DNA from: Chitinophaga agrisoli
Lineage (GTDB): Bacteria; Bacteroidota; Bacteroidia; Chitinophagales; Chitinophagaceae
Length of the DNA stretch: 64,000 nt
Assembly: GCF_008386695.1 (NCBI RefSeq)
Contig: NZ_VUOC01000004.1
Location: forward strand, 534,327-598,326
Direction: 5' to 3'
The notes below the pieces were generated by a model, which saw only the letters and a program-made list of their open reading frames with translations, was not told where the DNA came from and did not search any database. A program made the position numbers and the translations under genes. Shown here in pieces: positions 34,001-44,384 of this stretch. Position 1 is the first letter of the stretch; each line of letters opens with the position of its first letter.

Positions 34001-37000
34001 ATGCTTAAACTGTTACTTCGAGGCCGTGTGCTATGCGGTTCTCTATGCCAACTATTTTCCCTAGTCTGTGTAAGTTTTTGTTTTTCTAACGTTTCTGTAG
34101 CTTCTGTTGTTGATCATCGCTTAGTCGGTGATATTATAGCTTCTTCTCTTTTTCAGAATGAGCATCCAGTTACGCTGACGGGGAATGGGATTCCATTGCG
34201 GGCTGTGTTTAAGGCCATTAAAAAGCAGACGGGTTATGCGGTGATGTATAGTACATCTGCGACTTCTTTGAATCAGGATGAAAAGGTGACGGTGAATTTT
34301 AAAGAGACACCGTTGGATGACGTGCTGGGCACTTTGTTTAAGGGAAGAAATCTGGAATGGCAGTACAGTGACGATATACTGCTGATCCGTAAGAAAGAAT
34401 TTACCGTGCCAAAAAAAAACGAAGTGGATAGCACGGTTACACCGGTTTCTCTAACCGGGAAGGTGACAGATGCCAATGGAACGCCGTTGCCTGGGGTGAC
34501 GGTGATACTCAAAGGGACGAGCTTAGGGACGACAACGGATGGAGACGGGAGGTTCTCCTTGCCCAAGGTTGATATTGGAAAAATTCTAGTCTTTTCCAGC
34601 ATTGGTTTCGAAAGAAGGGAGACCACAGTGAAGGGGAAAAGTCTTCTGGTAGAGATGGCCACACTGATGAGCACGCTGGATGAAAAGGTGATTATTGCAT
34701 ATGGAACGACGACGCAAAGATTAAGTACAGGAAACATCGGTGTAGTAAGAGCTAAAGACATCGAAAAGCAACCTGTAACTAATCCGCTATTAGCATTGCA
34801 GGGCAGAGTACCAGGGCTGTTTATTACACAGACAAATGGATTACCAGGAGGTGGCGTTACTGTACGTATACAAGGGCAAAATAGTATTATGAACGGCAGC
34901 GATCCATTGTATGTAATAGATGGTGTGCCCTATTCTTCGCAACTTCCAGGCACTGGTCTAGATGGCATTTTGGGTACTTCGGGAGGGCCGATACTAACAA
35001 ATATTACAGGAAATGGAAATCCCTTGAGTTACATTAATCCTGCCGATATTGAGAGTATCCAAGTGCTAAAAGATGCTGACGCCACCGCAATATATGGCTC
35101 GCGCGCAGCCAATGGAGCCATCCTCATTACGACCAAAAAAGGCAAAGCTGGACCTATAAAGTTAGATATTGATTTTCAGCGCGGCTGGGGAAAGATAACA
35201 CGTAGGCTGAATATGCTCAATACTCAACAGTATCTACAAATGCGAAAGGAGGCTAAAATGAATGACAGTGAACCCATTTATGAAACTGATTACGACATTA
35301 ATGGGCTCTGGGATACTACACGATATACCGACTGGCAAAAAGTTTTAATCGGTAAAACCTCGCAATATACACACGCCAACGCAAGTATTTCTGGCGGCAC
35401 AGCAGTTTCACAATATCTCATAGGAAGCAGTTATCATAGAGAAACTTCCGTATTTCCCGGCAATTTCGTCGACGAAAGAGCATCAATACACTTCAACATT
35501 ACGAGCGTCTCTTCCAATCAAAAATTCAACATCCAACTATCTGGAAATTATCTAGTAGACAATAACAAGCTACCAAGCGCAGATTTAACTAATCAAGCAC
35601 TGTTATTAGAACCTAACGCTCCCCAGCTTTATAACGCCGACGGCAGTCTCAACTGGGAGCCAGATGTCACCGGCTTTTCGAGTTGGAATAACCCTCTCCG
35701 GCTTCTACACCAGACTTATAAGAACAAAACTAATAATCTACTGGGCAACATCAATTTAAGCTATCACATTCTCCCCTCACTTGAATTTAAAAGTAGCTTA
35801 GGCTATACTAATATGCAAACAAATGATTTCCAATCCCAACCCATAACAACTGTAAAGCCTGAATCCCGTCCATTTTCTTCAAACTTGGCAAGATTCGGCA
35901 ACAGAGTCCTTAACTCTTGGACCGTTGAGCCCCAAGTCATTTATGATAGGAATTTCGGAAAAGGCAAACTTAATGCACTGTTGGGCATGACTATCCAGCA
36001 AAATAGCAATAAAGGTGAGACGTTACTCGGCGAGGGATTTAGTACAGAACTCGTATTAGAGGATATTAAATCAGCGGCATCTGTTGCCGTCCTCTCTTCA
36101 TTTGCTACAAAATATAAATACAATGCCTTCTTTAGCCGCTTGAATTATAACTATAACGACAAATATATAGTTAATCTCACTGCTCGCAGGGATGGCAGCA
36201 GCCGTTTCGGCTCCGAAAACCAATTTCACAATTTCGCAAGCGTAGGCGCTGCCTGGATCTTTAGCCAAGAAAACCTCTTTAAAAAAAGGATCCCAGTTCT
36301 CAGCTTCGGTAAACTGAGAGCCAGTTTTGGCACTACGGGAAATGACCAAATTGGTGACTATAATTTTATGAATCTCTATTTTCCTATCACCGCTGGAGTA
36401 GCATATCAAAATGTGACCTCCATCGCCCCGCTTGGCCTCCCCAATCCATATCTGCAATGGGAAGAAACTAAAAAGCTACAATTAGGAATAGATCTCGGCC
36501 TTTTTAAGGATCGGATATTAATTAATGCTGTCTATGCACGTAATCGTTCTTCTAACCAATTACTACCCTACAGGCTTCCGACTATGACAGGCTTTTCGGT
36601 GATAAATAAAAATCTGCCAGCCACAGTTCAAAATACCAACTGGGAATTCTCATTAAACACCGTAAATTATCGCAAGGAAAATTTCACTTGGACGAGCTAT
36701 ATTAACCTCACTGTCCCACAAAATAAGCTCATTTCATTTCCTACACTTGCAACATCCACGGTTGCCTCCAGCCTGATTATTGGTCAACCAATTAACATCA
36801 CCAAAACTTTTCCCTTTCTGGGAGTAGACCCTGAAAGCGGGAAGTATCAATTCTCTGATAAAGATGGCAAACCGACATTCTCTCCAAACTTTTCCACTGA
36901 CAGAACGGCCATCATTAATACCTCTCCAAAGTTCTATGGAGGTTTTCAAAATAGCTTCAATTACAAAAACTTCCAGCTTGATATCCTATTCCAATTTGTG

Positions 37001-37405
37001 AAGCAAACGGGAGCAAATGTTCTATTCTTCAATGGAAATCTTCTTCCTGGTCAATTCTATCCTGGTTTCAGCAACCAACCAAATACTGTTTTAAATAACT
37101 GGAAAAAGACCAACGACATCGCTCCAATTCAAAAATACAGCACCTTATTTGATGAAACCGTCATAACTACTAGTAGTTATGCCTACAGCGATGCATCTTA
37201 CGTACGGCTGAAAAATCTTTCCATTTCCTATCAAATACCAAATGAATTGACGCGAAAAGCACATCTAAAAAGCAGCAGGTTATACATGCAAGGACAAAAC
37301 CTTATAACAATTACCGGCTATAAAGGATTGGATCCCGAAAACAAGGGCAACAATTCTCTTCCTCCATTACGAGTAATAACATTTGGTTTGCAAATAGGGC
37401 TTTAG
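34001..37405 (+). CDS. SusC/RagA-type TonB-dependent outer-membrane receptor with STN domain
   Basis: A 1134-residue receptor. After an N-terminal hydrophobic export segment, residues 55-125 are an STN (secretin/TonB short N-terminal) domain (IPLRAVFKAIKKQTGYAVMY ... VNFKETPLDDVLGTLFKGRN) used to signal to FecR. Residues 145-220 are a carboxypeptidase-regulatory-like domain (LTGKVTDANGTPLPGVTVIL). The TonB plug follows (RLSTGNIGVVRAKDI ... NPLLALQGRVPGLFITQ ... DPLYVIDGVPY ... IESIQVLKDADATAIYGSRA). The rest is the beta-barrel, ending LPPLRVITFGLQIGL with a terminal aromatic-rich strand. Base composition falls sharply to AT-rich after about codon 230, so the signalling half and the barrel half may have different origins. 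It is paired with the SusD gene 44 bases downstream. Confidence 0.95.
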   Translation: MLKLLLRGRVLCGSLCQLFSLVCVSFCFSNVSVASVVDHRLVGDIIASSLFQNEHPVTLTGNGIPLRAVFKAIKKQTGYAVMYSTSATSLNQDEKVTVNFKETPLDDVLGTLFKGRNLEWQYSDDILLIRKKEFTVPKKNEVDSTVTPVSLTGKVTDANGTPLPGVTVILKGTSLGTTTDGDGRFSLPKVDIGKILVFSSIGFERRETTVKGKSLLVEMATLMSTLDEKVIIAYGTTTQRLSTGNIGVVRAKDIEKQPVTNPLLALQGRVPGLFITQTNGLPGGGVTVRIQGQNSIMNGSDPLYVIDGVPYSSQLPGTGLDGILGTSGGPILTNITGNGNPLSYINPADIESIQVLKDADATAIYGSRAANGAILITTKKGKAGPIKLDIDFQRGWGKITRRLNMLNTQQYLQMRKEAKMNDSEPIYETDYDINGLWDTTRYTDWQKVLIGKTSQYTHANASISGGTAVSQYLIGSSYHRETSVFPGNFVDERASIHFNITSVSSNQKFNIQLSGNYLVDNNKLPSADLTNQALLLEPNAPQLYNADGSLNWEPDVTGFSSWNNPLRLLHQTYKNKTNNLLGNINLSYHILPSLEFKSSLGYTNMQTNDFQSQPITTVKPESRPFSSNLARFGNRVLNSWTVEPQVIYDRNFGKGKLNALLGMTIQQNSNKGETLLGEGFSTELVLEDIKSAASVAVLSSFATKYKYNAFFSRLNYNYNDKYIVNLTARRDGSSRFGSENQFHNFASVGAAWIFSQENLFKKRIPVLSFGKLRASFGTTGNDQIGDYNFMNLYFPITAGVAYQNVTSIAPLGLPNPYLQWEETKKLQLGIDLGLFKDRILINAVYARNRSSNQLLPYRLPTMTGFSVINKNLPATVQNTNWEFSLNTVNYRKENFTWTSYINLTVPQNKLISFPTLATSTVASSLIIGQPINITKTFPFLGVDPESGKYQFSDKDGKPTFSPNFSTDRTAIINTSPKFYGGFQNSFNYKNFQLDILFQFVKQTGANVLFFNGNLLPGQFYPGFSNQPNTVLNNWKKTNDIAPIQKYSTLFDETVITTSSYAYSDASYVRLKNLSISYQIPNELTRKAHLKSSRLYMQGQNLITITGYKGLDPENKGNNSLPPLRVITFGLQIGL

Positions 37406-37449
37406 AACGTAAACATTTTTCATACTTCTTTAAATGCAAAACGGATTTT

Positions 37450-38949
37450 ATGCAATTTAGAAATAAACCTTATCACACATATCGACACTTATACACAAAA
37501 AAATATTTCGCGGTAAGCTTCCTCCTTCTTTTACTAATGATTATTTCAGAAGCTAGCATTCTAACAAGCTGTAAAAAACTAGTTGAGGTCGAGCCCCCCG
37601 TTACAAGTATCACTGGCACTAACGTCTACACCTCCGATGCAACCGCAATTGGAGTATTATCTGGGATCTATTTAACGATGAGCTCTGGAAATATAGCATT
37701 TGCAACTGGCCCGCGAGGAATCTCATTCTATTCTGGTCTATCAGCCGATGAATTATCGTTGTACGATGGTATAGCCAGCAACTCTGCAAGTTACCACTAT
37801 TATAGAAATTCACTATTCGCCAATAAAACTACCACAACTCCGGGCACAGAGTTTTGGTCTCCAGCCTACAATTTAATCTTCGTCTGCAATTCTGCAATTG
37901 AAGGCTTAACCAGTTCCTCTACCTTGACGACTCAGGTAAAGCAACAATTGACAGGAGAAGCAAAATTCCTGCGCGCGTTTTTCTATTTCTATTTGGTCAA
38001 TCTTTACGGCGATGTCCCTTTAGTTCTCACATCAGACTATACCGTGAACTCGACTCTTCGTCGCTCGCCCAAAGAAGAAGTCTATAATCAGATTATAATC
38101 GATTTGAAAGATTCCCAAGCTCTACTTAATGAGAATTATCTAAATGGAAAACTGGAAAAATATTCAGATATTCCTGAAAGAGTACGTCCTACCAAGTGGG
38201 TCGCCACTGCTCTACTCGCTCGAGCTTATTTGTATCTAAAGGATTATAAAAATTCCGAAATGGAAGCCACGAGAATAATCAACAATAGAACTCTTTTTGG
38301 CCTAACCCCTTTGAATAGTACATTTTTAAAAAATAGCAATGAGGCTATCTGGCAATTGCAGCCAGTTTTAAGTGGATGGAATACTGAAGATGCTTTAGCC
38401 TTCATCATTCCCGAAACCGGACTAAATGATAATCCTGCTTACCTAAGCGCGGGTCTATTAAATAGCTTCGAACTAAATGATCAAAGAAGAAACAACTGGA
38501 TTGGCAATGTAACTATTAGCAATGATACATTTTATTTTCCTTATAAATACAAAGTCAATATGCAAGACGCCCCGGTCACCGAATACTTAATGGTTTTTAG
38601 ATTGAGTGAGCAGTATCTAATAAGAGCAGAAGCAAGAGCTCAATTGGGAAATGCTACAGAGGCGGTAGCAGACTTGAATGCAATTCGCAAAAGAGCGGGG
38701 CTCGCCAACACGACCGCTGTTACAATACCCAATATTTTAAAGGATATCTATCATGAACGAAAAGTGGAACTCTTTACAGAATGGGGCCATCGTTGGTTCG
38801 ATCTAAAAAGAACAGGAGCCGTGAATGAGGTTATGAACACAGTCACACCATTGAAAGGTGGGATTTGGACTTCTAATGCCGCACTATATCCGCTGCCACT
38901 AAACGAGATTCTAAAAAACACAAATTTAACACAAAATCCAGGATATTAG
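37450..38949 (+). CDS. SusD/RagB-type surface nutrient-binding lipoprotein
   Basis: A 499-residue partner of the SusC receptor. Hydrophobic residues 22-38 precede the lipobox around ILTSC (Cys41). The tetratricopeptide-like SusD fold is indicated by FWSPAYNLIFVCNSAIEGL, the box QLTGEAKFLRAFFYFYLVNL followed by YGDVPLV, KWVATALLARAYLYLKDYKN and the C-terminal LSEQYLIRAEARAQLGN with AVADLNAIRKRAGL and ELFTEWGHRWFDLKRTG. These are canonical signatures. Together SusC and SusD form a lidded importer. With a thioredoxin-domain protein and an S9 peptidase downstream, peptides rather than glycans are a reasonable inferred substrate. Confidence 0.95.
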   Translation: MQFRNKPYHTYRHLYTKKYFAVSFLLLLLMIISEASILTSCKKLVEVEPPVTSITGTNVYTSDATAIGVLSGIYLTMSSGNIAFATGPRGISFYSGLSADELSLYDGIASNSASYHYYRNSLFANKTTTTPGTEFWSPAYNLIFVCNSAIEGLTSSSTLTTQVKQQLTGEAKFLRAFFYFYLVNLYGDVPLVLTSDYTVNSTLRRSPKEEVYNQIIIDLKDSQALLNENYLNGKLEKYSDIPERVRPTKWVATALLARAYLYLKDYKNSEMEATRIINNRTLFGLTPLNSTFLKNSNEAIWQLQPVLSGWNTEDALAFIIPETGLNDNPAYLSAGLLNSFELNDQRRNNWIGNVTISNDTFYFPYKYKVNMQDAPVTEYLMVFRLSEQYLIRAEARAQLGNATEAVADLNAIRKRAGLANTTAVTIPNILKDIYHERKVELFTEWGHRWFDLKRTGAVNEVMNTVTPLKGGIWTSNAALYPLPLNEILKNTNLTQNPGY

Positions 38950-39597
38950 CCATCCTAGATGAGAGTTGAAAGTAGTTCTTTGACTATTGATCTTTCAATG
39001 GTCATCCGATCTTGATAAGCGGCCCAACTTAGGCGATGTAATATTTTTCACCGATAATACTCAGCGCTGGTTTTGACACCGTCTCAATCACATTGAGGTC
39101 TCCATCGTGTCTTCCCATTATTGTATTCTTAACACCAACCTGATCCGATTCGTAGTCAGATCTTTTTTTAAAGCCTACAAGCACGCTCTACCTTGAAGCA
39201 GCTAAAGATGGTTGAGCACAACACATGATCACTTGTTGCTGCGGTATCTGCGCATAGAAAGTTGGAGCTTAATCGAGGCGTTTAAGGAAATAGGAAAAAT
39301 TTTTCGTCACAATGCCATGGGATGGTGCACAAGGTCAAGTAATATACGCAATCCCATATTATTCTAATCACAATTATGCATTAGGTATCGAGCAGCACAG
39401 CCAAAACGGGTTAGATAATCCGGTGGCAGCTGTATCTGGCGAAAACGAATATTGTTTAAGGGACAAGAACAGAAGGCAAGTAGGGTATTATCGTAAGACG
39501 TCATGACTCTAATTGACATGCTCTGGTTTACTAGGGCATTCCAAAAACGCCTTCGAATATCGAAGGTCTAATATCCATTAAAACCAAACCTTTGAAC
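38950..39597. other. Gene-poor stretch, possibly decayed sequence
   Basis: No convincing gene. On the minus strand a short open stretch ends at TAA 39029-39031 (contains MGRHDGDLNVIETVSKPAL), and on the plus strand 39240-39330 reads LRYLRIESWSLIEAFKEIG. Both look like fragments of coding sequence, possibly of an old mobile element, but neither matches a family I know. Confidence 0.35.
39550..39566. promoter_or_regulatory. Palindrome before the thioredoxin-domain gene
   Basis: CCTTCGA-ATA-TCGAAGG is a perfect 7-bp inverted repeat, 31 bases upstream of ATG 39598. It could be an operator or an attenuator hairpin. Confidence 0.35.
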
Positions 39598-40905
39598 ATG
39601 AGAATATTAATCCAATTAGCAATATGTATTCCACTTATCGCAAACGCCCAACAAAATAACGGTATTAAATTCGAGGAATCGCTCAGCTGGGACCAAGTTA
39701 AAGAAAAGGCAAAGGCCCAGAATAAATACATATTCGTCGACTGTTATACGACCTGGTGTGGCCCCTGTAAGATGATGGACAAAAAAGTCTACTCCAATGA
39801 CACTGTTGGTAACTATATGAACAACAAGTACATATCAATAAAAATACAAATGGACACATCAGCACGGGACAACGAACATGTTAAGAAATGGCATACAATC
39901 GCTAATTTCCTTCGCCAACAAACTAAAATACCTGCTTATCCCGCCTACCTATTTTTTTCACCCAATGGCGATATGGTACACAAAGATATCGGATATAAAA
40001 GCCCAAGCAATTTTGTTGATTTAGCCAGTATAGCCACTGATCCCAATAAACAATACTATACTCTTATTGAAAATTATCGGAGCGGAAAAATGGACTTCTC
40101 CGAAATGCCATACCTAATTTCGATGGCTACAGCGCTAATGGATAATGAACTCGTTAGCGTTATTGCACAAGATTATATTGACAACTATCTTCTAAACTTA
40201 GAAGAAGACACCCTTTACACGAAAAAAAACATACTGTTTATTTCCAACTACATCAACAGTTCAAAAGCCAAATATTTCGCTCTTTTTTCCCGCGAAAGTG
40301 AGAGAATAGATGCCGTAATGGCGAAAAAAGGGTATTCCCAAAAGATTGTGGACCAAGTAATTAAAAATGAGGAAATTATTCCCGTGCTCACGGTCGCAAG
40401 TCAAACGGGAGAAGAGCCAAACTGGAATAAAGTGTATAAAATAATTCAAAAGAATTTCAGCACTGAATATGCAGAACGAAATATCCTAACAGGAAAAGAA
40501 CTTTGGTATAAATATAATGCGGAAAAATATGATAAAAACTGGTCAGAGTACATTAAATATGCTATCCAAAAAGTAGAAAAATATGGAACCGACACTACTG
40601 ATTTCTGGCAAGATAATTACCTCAACGACATCGCTTGGTTCGGAATATTTCTTCATGGAAATGATATAAAACAAATAGGCACAGGTATTAAATGGATGAA
40701 AAACGTTATCCAAAGAAACCCAAATCAACCAGGCTTTAAGGATACCTACGCAAATTTGCTTTATAAGGCAGGCCATACTAGGGAGGCAATTTCCCTGGAA
40801 GAGGAGGTCGTCAAACAAGACCCTCAAAACGCCGAATTTAGAACTACTCTCCAAAAAATGCAGAGAGGAGAACCAACTTGGACTATCCCTGAAGTTAAGC
40901 ACTGA
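39598..40905 (+). CDS. Exported thioredoxin-domain protein
   Basis: A 435-residue protein starting at ATG 39598 (MRILIQLAICIPLIANAQQ, signal peptide); the TTG six bases earlier is less likely. Residues 20-160 form a thioredoxin fold with the redox motif TTWCGPCKMMDK and the cis-proline region KIPAYPAYLFFSPNG. The remaining ~270 residues are alpha-helical, with a TPR-like end (YANLLYKAGHTREAISLEEE). This resembles the thioredoxin-family proteins that accompany SusC/SusD loci in Chitinophagales. A periplasmic disulfide-reducing or scaffold role is inferred. It precedes an S9-family peptidase by 125 bases and probably shares its transcript. Confidence 0.85.
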   Translation: MRILIQLAICIPLIANAQQNNGIKFEESLSWDQVKEKAKAQNKYIFVDCYTTWCGPCKMMDKKVYSNDTVGNYMNNKYISIKIQMDTSARDNEHVKKWHTIANFLRQQTKIPAYPAYLFFSPNGDMVHKDIGYKSPSNFVDLASIATDPNKQYYTLIENYRSGKMDFSEMPYLISMATALMDNELVSVIAQDYIDNYLLNLEEDTLYTKKNILFISNYINSSKAKYFALFSRESERIDAVMAKKGYSQKIVDQVIKNEEIIPVLTVASQTGEEPNWNKVYKIIQKNFSTEYAERNILTGKELWYKYNAEKYDKNWSEYIKYAIQKVEKYGTDTTDFWQDNYLNDIAWFGIFLHGNDIKQIGTGIKWMKNVIQRNPNQPGFKDTYANLLYKAGHTREAISLEEEVVKQDPQNAEFRTTLQKMQRGEPTWTIPEVKH

Positions 40906-41030
40906 CTGCAAAATAACATTCCAAGTATTTAGGCGCATCATCGATTTTATAAAAGTGCTTGTTCATCCATAAATTATTTGTAACTTAAAAAAACCCTGAA
41001 GTATGTTCACCTCTTTGAAACCATTCAACT

Positions 41031-43709
41031 ATGAAGTTTTCCTTTGCACTTTATACCCTAATCATCGTTACAGTCAACTCCTTCGCTCAAAAGCCTCGGC
41101 TAGACACCCAGGTCTTGAACAAATGGCCATATCTTTACGCACCCAGCATCAGCAACGATGGGAAGTATGCCTCCTATACAATAGGAAAACAGCCCACCGC
41201 GAATCATACCTTAGTCGTCCAAAGTACTTCTGGCTCATGGAAAAAGGAGTACGTGAACGCATCTGAAGGCCTATTCACACCGGACAACAAACGGTTCATT
41301 TACGCCTCAAAGGACACATTATTTTCTGTTAAACTGGGTAGCGATACTGCGATTTATTTAGCTACCATTAAATCGTACAAACGACCGCAAAGAAAAAAAG
41401 ATGCATGGTTAGCCTATCTTTTGAAGAACCCTCAAAACGAATTAATACTTGTAAATCTTCTTTCCGGCGAAGAAAAGCACTATTTCGCCGTCGCAGACTA
41501 TTTCTTTGATGACACGGGGAAAGTACTACTTTTAAAATCGACTAATGACGAAACTTCAAGCTTCAACACTAATCTTAAATGGGTGGCCCTTCAAGGGAAT
41601 AACGAACATATTATATGGTCTTCAAAATCCCTCCCATATAACTATCGATTCGATTCAAAAGGATCGCAATTAACATTTATGACAACAGAAACAATAGACG
41701 GTCGGTCCACTAATTCGATTTGGTATTACAAAAACGGGAATGATAAAGCGACAATATACGCAAATGATCGATCTACCTCGATAGGGTCAGAATTGTCAAT
41801 ATGTAGCGACCCTCCAGAATTCAGTGCAAATGGACGCTATATATTTTTTAACTTACAACCTGTAGTAGAAACCTATACGCCCAAACAGAATAGAGTTAAT
41901 GTAGACATTTGGAGCACCGAAGACCTACAACTCCAATCAACCCAACTGCTTGATCCAAACGTGCTGAATAAATACACTGCAGTAATTAACATTGACAACA
42001 ACCAGATACGTCAATTAGAGAATGATGACGAAAGAATACTTACCCATCCATATCAGTTAACGGGAGACTTCATAGTTATAGAAGACAAACATTCAAGTGA
42101 TAAGTTCTGGTTAAATAAATACAGATCATACTATTATGTTTCACTAAAGAATGGTTCTAAAAAATTATTAAAAAAAGGCCGCCTACTTTCTTTCTCATTC
42201 TCACCGAAGGGAAACTATTTGATTTATTATGACACAAATCAGCACCACTATTTCAGCTATAATATAACAAACAACCAAACAACGAACATTTCAAAGGGGA
42301 TTTCCACTAAGCTTGATAATGAGTATAGTGATACACCTATTTTCGAAGGACCAGTAGGTGTGGCCGGTTGGATAACATCAGACACATCATTATTGGTCTA
42401 TGACAATTATGACGTTTGGCGTTTAAGCCCCACGAAAAAAAGGGCTCCACTTAACATTACAAACGGTTATGGACAACGTAATCATATCAAACTTAGATTA
42501 GTATATGAAGAGGATACACTAGAAATTGCTAGTGGAGACCAATCTCTTTTATTAACAGCTTTCAATACAATCACCAAAGATAATGGTTTTTATGTTACGT
42601 CCTTGGCTAAACAGGGAACCCCCAAACTGTTAACAACAGGCCCTTGGATGTTGTATCACTCTAGTTCTCAACTTCCAAGGGGATTATCCCAGGAAATGCG
42701 CCCTCTAAAGGCGTCAAATGCGACGTGTTGGCTCGTACAGCGTCAGTCCGCTACTGATGCCCCGAATTATTATATGACAACTAATTTTAAAAGCTTTCGA
42801 GCCCTAACAGCCCTACAACCCCAAAAAAAATATAACTGGTTAACAGCTGAACTAATCACATGGAAGCAACCCAATGGAAAGGTTTCTCAAGGAATACTAT
42901 ACAAACCAGAAGATTTTACGCCAGATAAACAGTATCCCATTATCTTTAACTATTATGAAAAAGTATCACATAGCTTGCATCAATATCTACAACCAGGATT
43001 TACTGAAGGCAGTATAAATATCCCTTGGTTTGTAAGTCGTGGCTATCTGGTATTTACCCCAGACATTAATTATACAATTGGCAAACCCGGTGCAAGCGCC
43101 CTAAAATCAGTCGTTTCTGCTGCGAAATATTTGGTAAAATTTCCTTGGGTAAATGGTTCAAGGATGGGTATTCAAGGCCATAGCTGGGGAGGATACGAAA
43201 CAAATTACATTATTTGCCACACGAATCTTTTTGCCGCAGCTGCTTCAGCGGCTGGGCTCTCCGACTTCGTCAGTGGCTATGGCTCTTTGCTACTGGGGTC
43301 AGGGGAAAGTGCTCAATTTCTGTACGAAACACACCAAAATCGAATGGCGGCAACGCTTTGGCAGCGACCTGAGCTATATATAGATAACTCCCCCATTTTT
43401 AAAGGTAACGCAGTAACAACACCTCTACTAATTATGCACAATAAAGCCGATGCCATTGTTCCATGGAACCAAAGCGTTGAATTCTTTACAGCACTACGTC
43501 GCCTAAATAAAAAAGCATGGATGTTACAATATGATAAAAGCGGTCACACTGTCACTGGACAGAACGCAGCAGATTATACCATTCGCCTCACGCAGTTCTT
43601 CGATCACTATTTGAAGGGAGTTCCAGCCCCTATGTGGATGACAAAAGGTGTTCCTGCGTCAAGGAAAGGTGACGTTATGGCCTTCGAACTTGACACAACT
43701 GATTTTTGA
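41031..43709 (+). CDS. S9-family (prolyl oligopeptidase/DPP IV-like) serine peptidase
   Basis: An 892-residue exported peptidase. A signal peptide (MKFSFALYTLIIVTVNSFAQ) is followed by an N-terminal beta-propeller (~30-610), then an alpha/beta-hydrolase catalytic domain. The triad is intact: Ser718 in QGHSWGGYETNY, Asp807 in HNKADAIVPW, His839 in DKSGHTVTGQ. The GxSxGG nucleophile elbow with Trp is typical of the S9 clan. Such enzymes trim short, often proline-containing peptides, which fits a SusC/SusD peptide-uptake locus. A strong hairpin follows the stop codon. It is followed by convergent minus-strand genes. Confidence 0.9.
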   Translation: MKFSFALYTLIIVTVNSFAQKPRLDTQVLNKWPYLYAPSISNDGKYASYTIGKQPTANHTLVVQSTSGSWKKEYVNASEGLFTPDNKRFIYASKDTLFSVKLGSDTAIYLATIKSYKRPQRKKDAWLAYLLKNPQNELILVNLLSGEEKHYFAVADYFFDDTGKVLLLKSTNDETSSFNTNLKWVALQGNNEHIIWSSKSLPYNYRFDSKGSQLTFMTTETIDGRSTNSIWYYKNGNDKATIYANDRSTSIGSELSICSDPPEFSANGRYIFFNLQPVVETYTPKQNRVNVDIWSTEDLQLQSTQLLDPNVLNKYTAVINIDNNQIRQLENDDERILTHPYQLTGDFIVIEDKHSSDKFWLNKYRSYYYVSLKNGSKKLLKKGRLLSFSFSPKGNYLIYYDTNQHHYFSYNITNNQTTNISKGISTKLDNEYSDTPIFEGPVGVAGWITSDTSLLVYDNYDVWRLSPTKKRAPLNITNGYGQRNHIKLRLVYEEDTLEIASGDQSLLLTAFNTITKDNGFYVTSLAKQGTPKLLTTGPWMLYHSSSQLPRGLSQEMRPLKASNATCWLVQRQSATDAPNYYMTTNFKSFRALTALQPQKKYNWLTAELITWKQPNGKVSQGILYKPEDFTPDKQYPIIFNYYEKVSHSLHQYLQPGFTEGSINIPWFVSRGYLVFTPDINYTIGKPGASALKSVVSAAKYLVKFPWVNGSRMGIQGHSWGGYETNYIICHTNLFAAAASAAGLSDFVSGYGSLLLGSGESAQFLYETHQNRMAATLWQRPELYIDNSPIFKGNAVTTPLLIMHNKADAIVPWNQSVEFFTALRRLNKKAWMLQYDKSGHTVTGQNAADYTIRLTQFFDHYLKGVPAPMWMTKGVPASRKGDVMAFELDTTDF

Positions 43710-43713
43710 AGTC

Positions 43714-43750
43714 GCGTTAATGTGCACATTACACGCAAATATTTTTTATT
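43714..43750 (+). terminator. Rho-independent terminator
   Basis: A perfect 14-bp palindrome TAATGTGCACATTA is extended by GCGT/ACGC and followed by the T-rich run ATATTTTTTATT. It starts five bases after the S9 peptidase stop. Confidence 0.75.
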
Positions 43751-43994
43751 ATTTTTCGTAACAAGAATGGCTCAAAGAAGTTCCCCTTTGCGATAGGCTA
43801 AGATCAGCACGACCGCACATTTGTTGCTTAGTGTAAAGCTTAGGGACCACGTATTGATATATTGAATGTCTCACCTAATTTTAAAACTTGTTCTGTTGCC
43901 CATGATTGGATATAGCCATTGCCTCCAAATCTAAAATATTGAGCTTAAACATATCACTGCGTGGTTCCCGAAGGCTATGCACTCCTAAATAGAA

Positions 43995-44020
43995 GAGACC
44001 GCCTCTTATTTGAGACGGCC
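43995..44020 (-). terminator. Probable terminator of the DUF6520-like gene
   Basis: Read on the minus strand, GGCCGTCTC AAATAA GAGGCGGTC forms an 8-9-bp stem with G-U pairs followed by TCTTCTATTT, about 107 bases past the stop. Confidence 0.55.
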
Positions 44021-44126
44021 CCTTCGACAGAGAGCAATGAAAACACATAAGAACAAGAACAAACGAGATTCAATCCTCATGAATGTTTTCACTTTAAAGA
44101 GTACCTATCAATAAACAGTTATCTGT

Positions 44127-44384
44127 TTATTGCTCACGCTGTATATTGCCAGATAATGAACATGGTGTGTCATCAGTACACAAATTAAGATCACTCACTT
44201 GGACATACTTAACATTAGTTCCTGATGTAAAAGTTCTATTTTGTATGCCATTGGGGCAAACACTAGATCCACTTGGTCCAGTACAAAATTTCAAACCATT
44301 TACTCTACTAGCATTAAGGGCGAGAGCACCACCAACGATTGCCAATACACCAATAGCGGTAAACATAATTTTAATCTTCTTCAT
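44127..44384 (-). CDS. Small exported Cys-containing protein, DUF6520-like
   Basis: An 85-residue protein with a lysine-rich start and hydrophobic segment (MKKIKIMFTAIGVLAIVGGA, then LALNA), characteristic of the DUF6520 family of small Bacteroidota exported peptides. The mature part has four cysteines (FCTGPSGSSVC and NLCTDDTPCSL), suggesting two disulfides. These peptides often occur near redoxin and SusC/SusD genes, as here. The function of the family is unknown to me. Confidence 0.65.
   Translation of the reverse strand: MKKIKIMFTAIGVLAIVGGALALNASRVNGLKFCTGPSGSSVCPNGIQNRTFTSGTNVKYVQVSDLNLCTDDTPCSLSGNIQREQ

Noticed and set aside
39312-39506. 64-codon plus-strand ORF before the thioredoxin-domain gene
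   Set aside because: No motif or export signal; it lies in a decayed-looking stretch and is better treated as non-coding.
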